Assembly: GCA_024103135.1 (NCBI GenBank)
Contig: JAGFIZ010000102.1
Coordinates: forward strand, 21,365 to 85,364
Direction of reading: 5' to 3'
DNA length: 64,000 nt
From: Bradyrhizobiaceae bacterium
GTDB taxonomy: Bacteria > Bacteroidota > Ignavibacteria > Kapaibacteriales > Kapaibacteriaceae
The notes under the pieces are model-generated. The model was given only the letters and a program-made list of their open reading frames with translations. It was not told where the DNA came from and made no database searches. Of the stretch, positions 62,070 to 64,000 are shown in pieces. The first letter of the stretch is position 1, and each line of letters starts with the position of its first letter. Made by a program: the position numbers and the translations under genes.

Positions 62070-62738
62070 ATGTACAAGGTATGGGCGTTTACTCGCCTGT
62101 TGCTCTTGATAGTATCAGTTACGGCAACCCTGTATTTGTCATACTGGCTGACGTGTGGCTACGAGCTTGCTACGGCGTGCTTCGCAGGTGTCGCCGTGGT
62201 AGCGGCGATCTTGGCATATAGAAGTCAGGAGCAACAGCGTCGAAGTACATACCTCGAAACCAGAAGAAGTCAGATCTGGGCTTCCTTTGATTCAATGATG
62301 CAGCTCGCTGAGTCTCGTCGGCCCTCATCATCTTTAGTACCAACGTTGAACGGGAGCCTCCAGGCGCTCGAGTTAGAATCAGAGACTCTTCCAGACGCCT
62401 TGTTCAATACTCTGCAAGCACAGTGGTCAGTTGTCGAATACTGGATCGTTATCGGAAGTTGGTGCAATCTCATGTTCACCAAGGAGTTCGAGGAGATGCA
62501 GAACGATCGCAATGCCGTTGCGACGCTTCTCGTGGGTTCGCTTGGCTCTGACCATGTAGCAGCACTCGTTGAGTACGCCGCTCGATCCAGCAAAGCAGCA
62601 TTCTATCCGCTGATATTCCTCCTATGGCTTCACGGGGGGGTACGCGACGTGTACGCTACAAATGAGGCGGACAGTGCTCTGTTAGATGCAGTCGATAACA
62701 ACATGATACGCTACGCCAAGATGAGAGCTGGAGCCTAA
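62070..62738 (+). CDS. Two-transmembrane-segment membrane protein
   Basis: A protein of 222 aa from ATG 62070 (GGAAG upstream); longer in-frame starts to 61950 lack protein-like sequence. Two adjacent membrane spans near the N-terminus (AFTRLLLLIVSVTATLYLSY and LATACFAGVAVVAAILAYRS) are followed by a cytoplasmic helical domain of about 150 residues (TRRSQIWASFDSMMQLAESR and ATLLVGSLGSDHVAALVEYA). The layout recalls small membrane effectors of defence systems, yet no SLATT signature is present. It is convergent with the nuclease-like gene at 62735 and overlaps it by 4 nt. Confidence 0.6.
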   Translation: MYKVWAFTRLLLLIVSVTATLYLSYWLTCGYELATACFAGVAVVAAILAYRSQEQQRRSTYLETRRSQIWASFDSMMQLAESRRPSSSLVPTLNGSLQALELESETLPDALFNTLQAQWSVVEYWIVIGSWCNLMFTKEFEEMQNDRNAVATLLVGSLGSDHVAALVEYAARSSKAAFYPLIFLLWLHGGVRDVYATNEADSALLDAVDNNMIRYAKMRAGA

Positions 62739-63271
62739 TCCAGAACCAGTGCTTTAAGCCGTTCTGCAGTCATCTGCCAATTCGCCGGAACGCGGTCTCT
62801 CACTCCTGCCGCATAACCGCTCTTGTATGTGTGATCCTCATGAAGGATGGTATCACCGCGACCGTTGCGTACACCCCTGAGATGGTCACCAACCTCCAAT
62901 GTCGACGCGATGTACATTCTCGGCAGTTCATGCTCCTTCACATCCCGGAACTGGATGAAGCAGAACAGGTCGACATCCTTGTGCTTCTTCAGCCAGAGAT
63001 CGATAGCAGCGTGGTAATCAGGAGACATATGCTGATCGCCCGCTACCTTCTTCATGTGCGTGAGTTGGGTTTGCGTTAGTCCCCAAGAGCCATCTTTGCT
63101 GCCCTTTACAGAGACAGTAACCCTCATGTCATCTCGGACGATAACGAGATCGTATCCGGGTTGATTCGCTCCGTACTGGAGGGATACATCCCAACCCAAG
63201 CGCGCGAACTGGCCCGCTGCGAAGGCCTCTGCAGCGACGCCTACGTGCCAAGGTGAAACTTGTGGCTTCAT
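62735..63271 (-). CDS. PD-(D/E)XK-like nuclease or resolvase fold protein
   Basis: A protein of 178 aa from ATG 63271; the frame extends to 63304 but those residues look non-coding. Residues about 5-70 have the PD-(D/E)XK-like pattern: VGVAAEAFAAGQFARLGWDV (E on the first helix), PGYDLVIVRDDMRVTVSVKG (the D followed by S-V-K). The final Lys is present, whereas the preceding acidic residue of the ExK motif is Ser, so activity is uncertain. Similar short domains are found in Holliday resolvases and small defence nucleases. The second half (HAAIDLWLKKHKDVDLFCFI) is compatible with the alpha/beta continuation of the fold. Confidence 0.6.
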   Translation of the reverse strand: MKPQVSPWHVGVAAEAFAAGQFARLGWDVSLQYGANQPGYDLVIVRDDMRVTVSVKGSKDGSWGLTQTQLTHMKKVAGDQHMSPDYHAAIDLWLKKHKDVDLFCFIQFRDVKEHELPRMYIASTLEVGDHLRGVRNGRGDTILHEDHTYKSGYAAGVRDRVPANWQMTAERLKALVLD

Positions 63272-63327
63272 TATTGTACAGATACAGGTCGCCCTATGGG
63301 GCATGCCATGTTAGCCAAAGTCAAGGC

Positions 63328-63615
63328 CTAATCAGCGCGCGCAGTAAAAACAAACTCTGGATCACCAGAATGAGGCTGATTAGTGTGGGAGAACGTCGCA
63401 TCATATCTCTTACCGTTGGGCAGTTCAATGTGCCAGTTGTCGCCCATTTCGAGGCCACTCGGTGTCATCTCGGCCTCGACTTGAAGCCGTGGACTAACGA
63501 GTTCGGGGTTCCCAGAAAGATGATCACGGTCGAGGATTGTACCATCTTGATCTTGAACTACAATCTTCACCTCAACCTCAGCCGAAGCTGAAACATTGAC
63601 CATTACCTTAGCCAT
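63328..63615 (-). CDS. Small protein of unknown function
   Basis: A protein of 95 aa from ATG 63615, with GGAGG 8 nt upstream. The N-terminal half is beta-rich with alternating Val (MVNVSASAEVEVKIVVQDQD), and the second half has Asp, Gly and aromatic residues (NWHIELPNGKRYDATFSHTN). No family recognised. It ends 57 nt before the nuclease-like gene's start, so both may be in one unit transcribed leftwards. Confidence 0.6.
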   Translation of the reverse strand: MAKVMVNVSASAEVEVKIVVQDQDGTILDRDHLSGNPELVSPRLQVEAEMTPSGLEMGDNWHIELPNGKRYDATFSHTNQPHSGDPEFVFTARAD

Positions 63616-63731
63616 GTCGGTGTCCTCCGTAACAGTGCGATGGATGTTTGTTGAAAATATATACCAAAGCAATTATGCCGAGCGCAATAGATCGCACACT
63701 CGGCAGATGCTAAAAAGGAAACGAGAAGTCT

Positions 63732-63866
63732 TTACCCAAACACGTCCCGTACCGCCTCCGCGGCGTCCTCTTCCGTCATCCTCACGTACTTCATGAAGCT
63801 ACGGACATCCTTGTGTCCGGAGAGCTTCATGACGAGTTCTTGAGGTCGCTTTGCACGTAACATAAT
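63732..63866 (-). pseudogene. C-terminal fragment of a tyrosine recombinase
   Basis: The last about 40 codons (from RAKRPQELVMKLSGHKDVRS, then FMKYVRMTEEDAAEAVRDVF) match the end of Bacteroidota integrases: the GH motif, and the nucleophile Tyr in FMKYVR. Upstream of this the frame continues only with unrelated sequence and the divergent promoter of the next gene, so the recombinase is truncated and inactive. It may mark the right edge of the second integrated element. Confidence 0.7.
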
Positions 63867-63989
63867 CGTGATGAGAGATACTTTAGAAAGTTGTGGATGG
63901 TGGTAGAACTTACGACTTGACCGAAAGAAAAGAAAGGCGTAACCTGTGGTTGAATACAGTTTTTTCAAACTATCCCCAGGAGACGCCTT

Positions 63990-64000
63990 ATGAACAGGGC
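63990..64000 (+). CDS. Start of a further gene, cut by the window end
   Basis: ATGAACAGGGC begins 6 nt after the GGAGAC-containing ribosome site (CCAGGAGACGCCTT). Only four codons are visible, so no product can be named. Confidence 0.4.

Overview
The window reads as a chromosome segment of a Gram-negative Bacteroidota/Chlorobiota-group bacterium. Several secreted proteins end in a type IX secretion (T9SS) type A sorting domain, lipoproteins and outer-membrane barrels are common, an OmpA-like protein sits next to a T9SS cargo gene, and Shine-Dalgarno sequences are often weak. 'Candidatus Kapabacteria' or Ignavibacteria would fit, but that is inference from protein style and not from a marker gene.

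Layout. (1) 1-12.4 kb is ordinary backbone: the end of a PASTA-domain penicillin-binding protein, a T9SS cargo protein, an OmpA-like protein, an ECF sigma/anti-sigma pair, envelope proteins, a FAD oxidoreductase, rlmN and two envelope/secreted proteins. (2) A tRNA-Phe gene at 12449-12521 is followed by a 38.2-kb genomic island. The island starts at the 3' end of the tRNA and ends at an exact 20-bp copy of that 3' end at 50685-50704. Matching arm-type repeats lie just inside both ends, and a tyrosine recombinase lies next to the tRNA.

(3) The left half of the island (12.7-28 kb) is a defence block on the minus strand. A type I restriction-modification operon (hsdM-hsdS-...-hsdR-DUF45 peptidase) has a Gabija pair (gajA-gajB) placed between hsdS and hsdR. 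Upstream of it is a four-gene operon of a SLATT two-TM protein, a CD-NTase-like nucleotidyltransferase and two DUF2971-type proteins, which looks like an unusual CBASS-like module. (4) The right half (29.2-50.4 kb) is one plus-strand operon of ten translationally coupled or closely spaced genes: T9SS cargo proteins, an OmpH/Skp-like chaperone, a 2122-aa SpvB/RHS-type protein, Cys-rich and LolA-like secreted proteins, a SUMF1-domain lipoprotein, and a 2539-aa RHS protein. The RHS protein ends in a variable C-terminal domain with cysteine-peptidase-like features, and a small exported candidate immunity protein follows it. I regard this locus as the best candidate for an undescribed system: an envelope-assembled RHS toxin delivered with its own chaperones.

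(5) Beyond the second tRNA-end copy a second accessory region (50.7-63.9 kb) begins. It has a stand-alone PD-(D/E)XK nuclease, a second and unrelated type I R-M operon, a plasmid/ICE-like minus-strand operon (HTH excisionase-type protein, RepA-like ATPase, HTH-RecA-like ATPase fusion), small unknown genes, another PD-(D/E)XK-like protein, and the C-terminal stub of another integrase. This suggests tandem integration at one tRNA site. The last bases contain the start of a further plus-strand gene.
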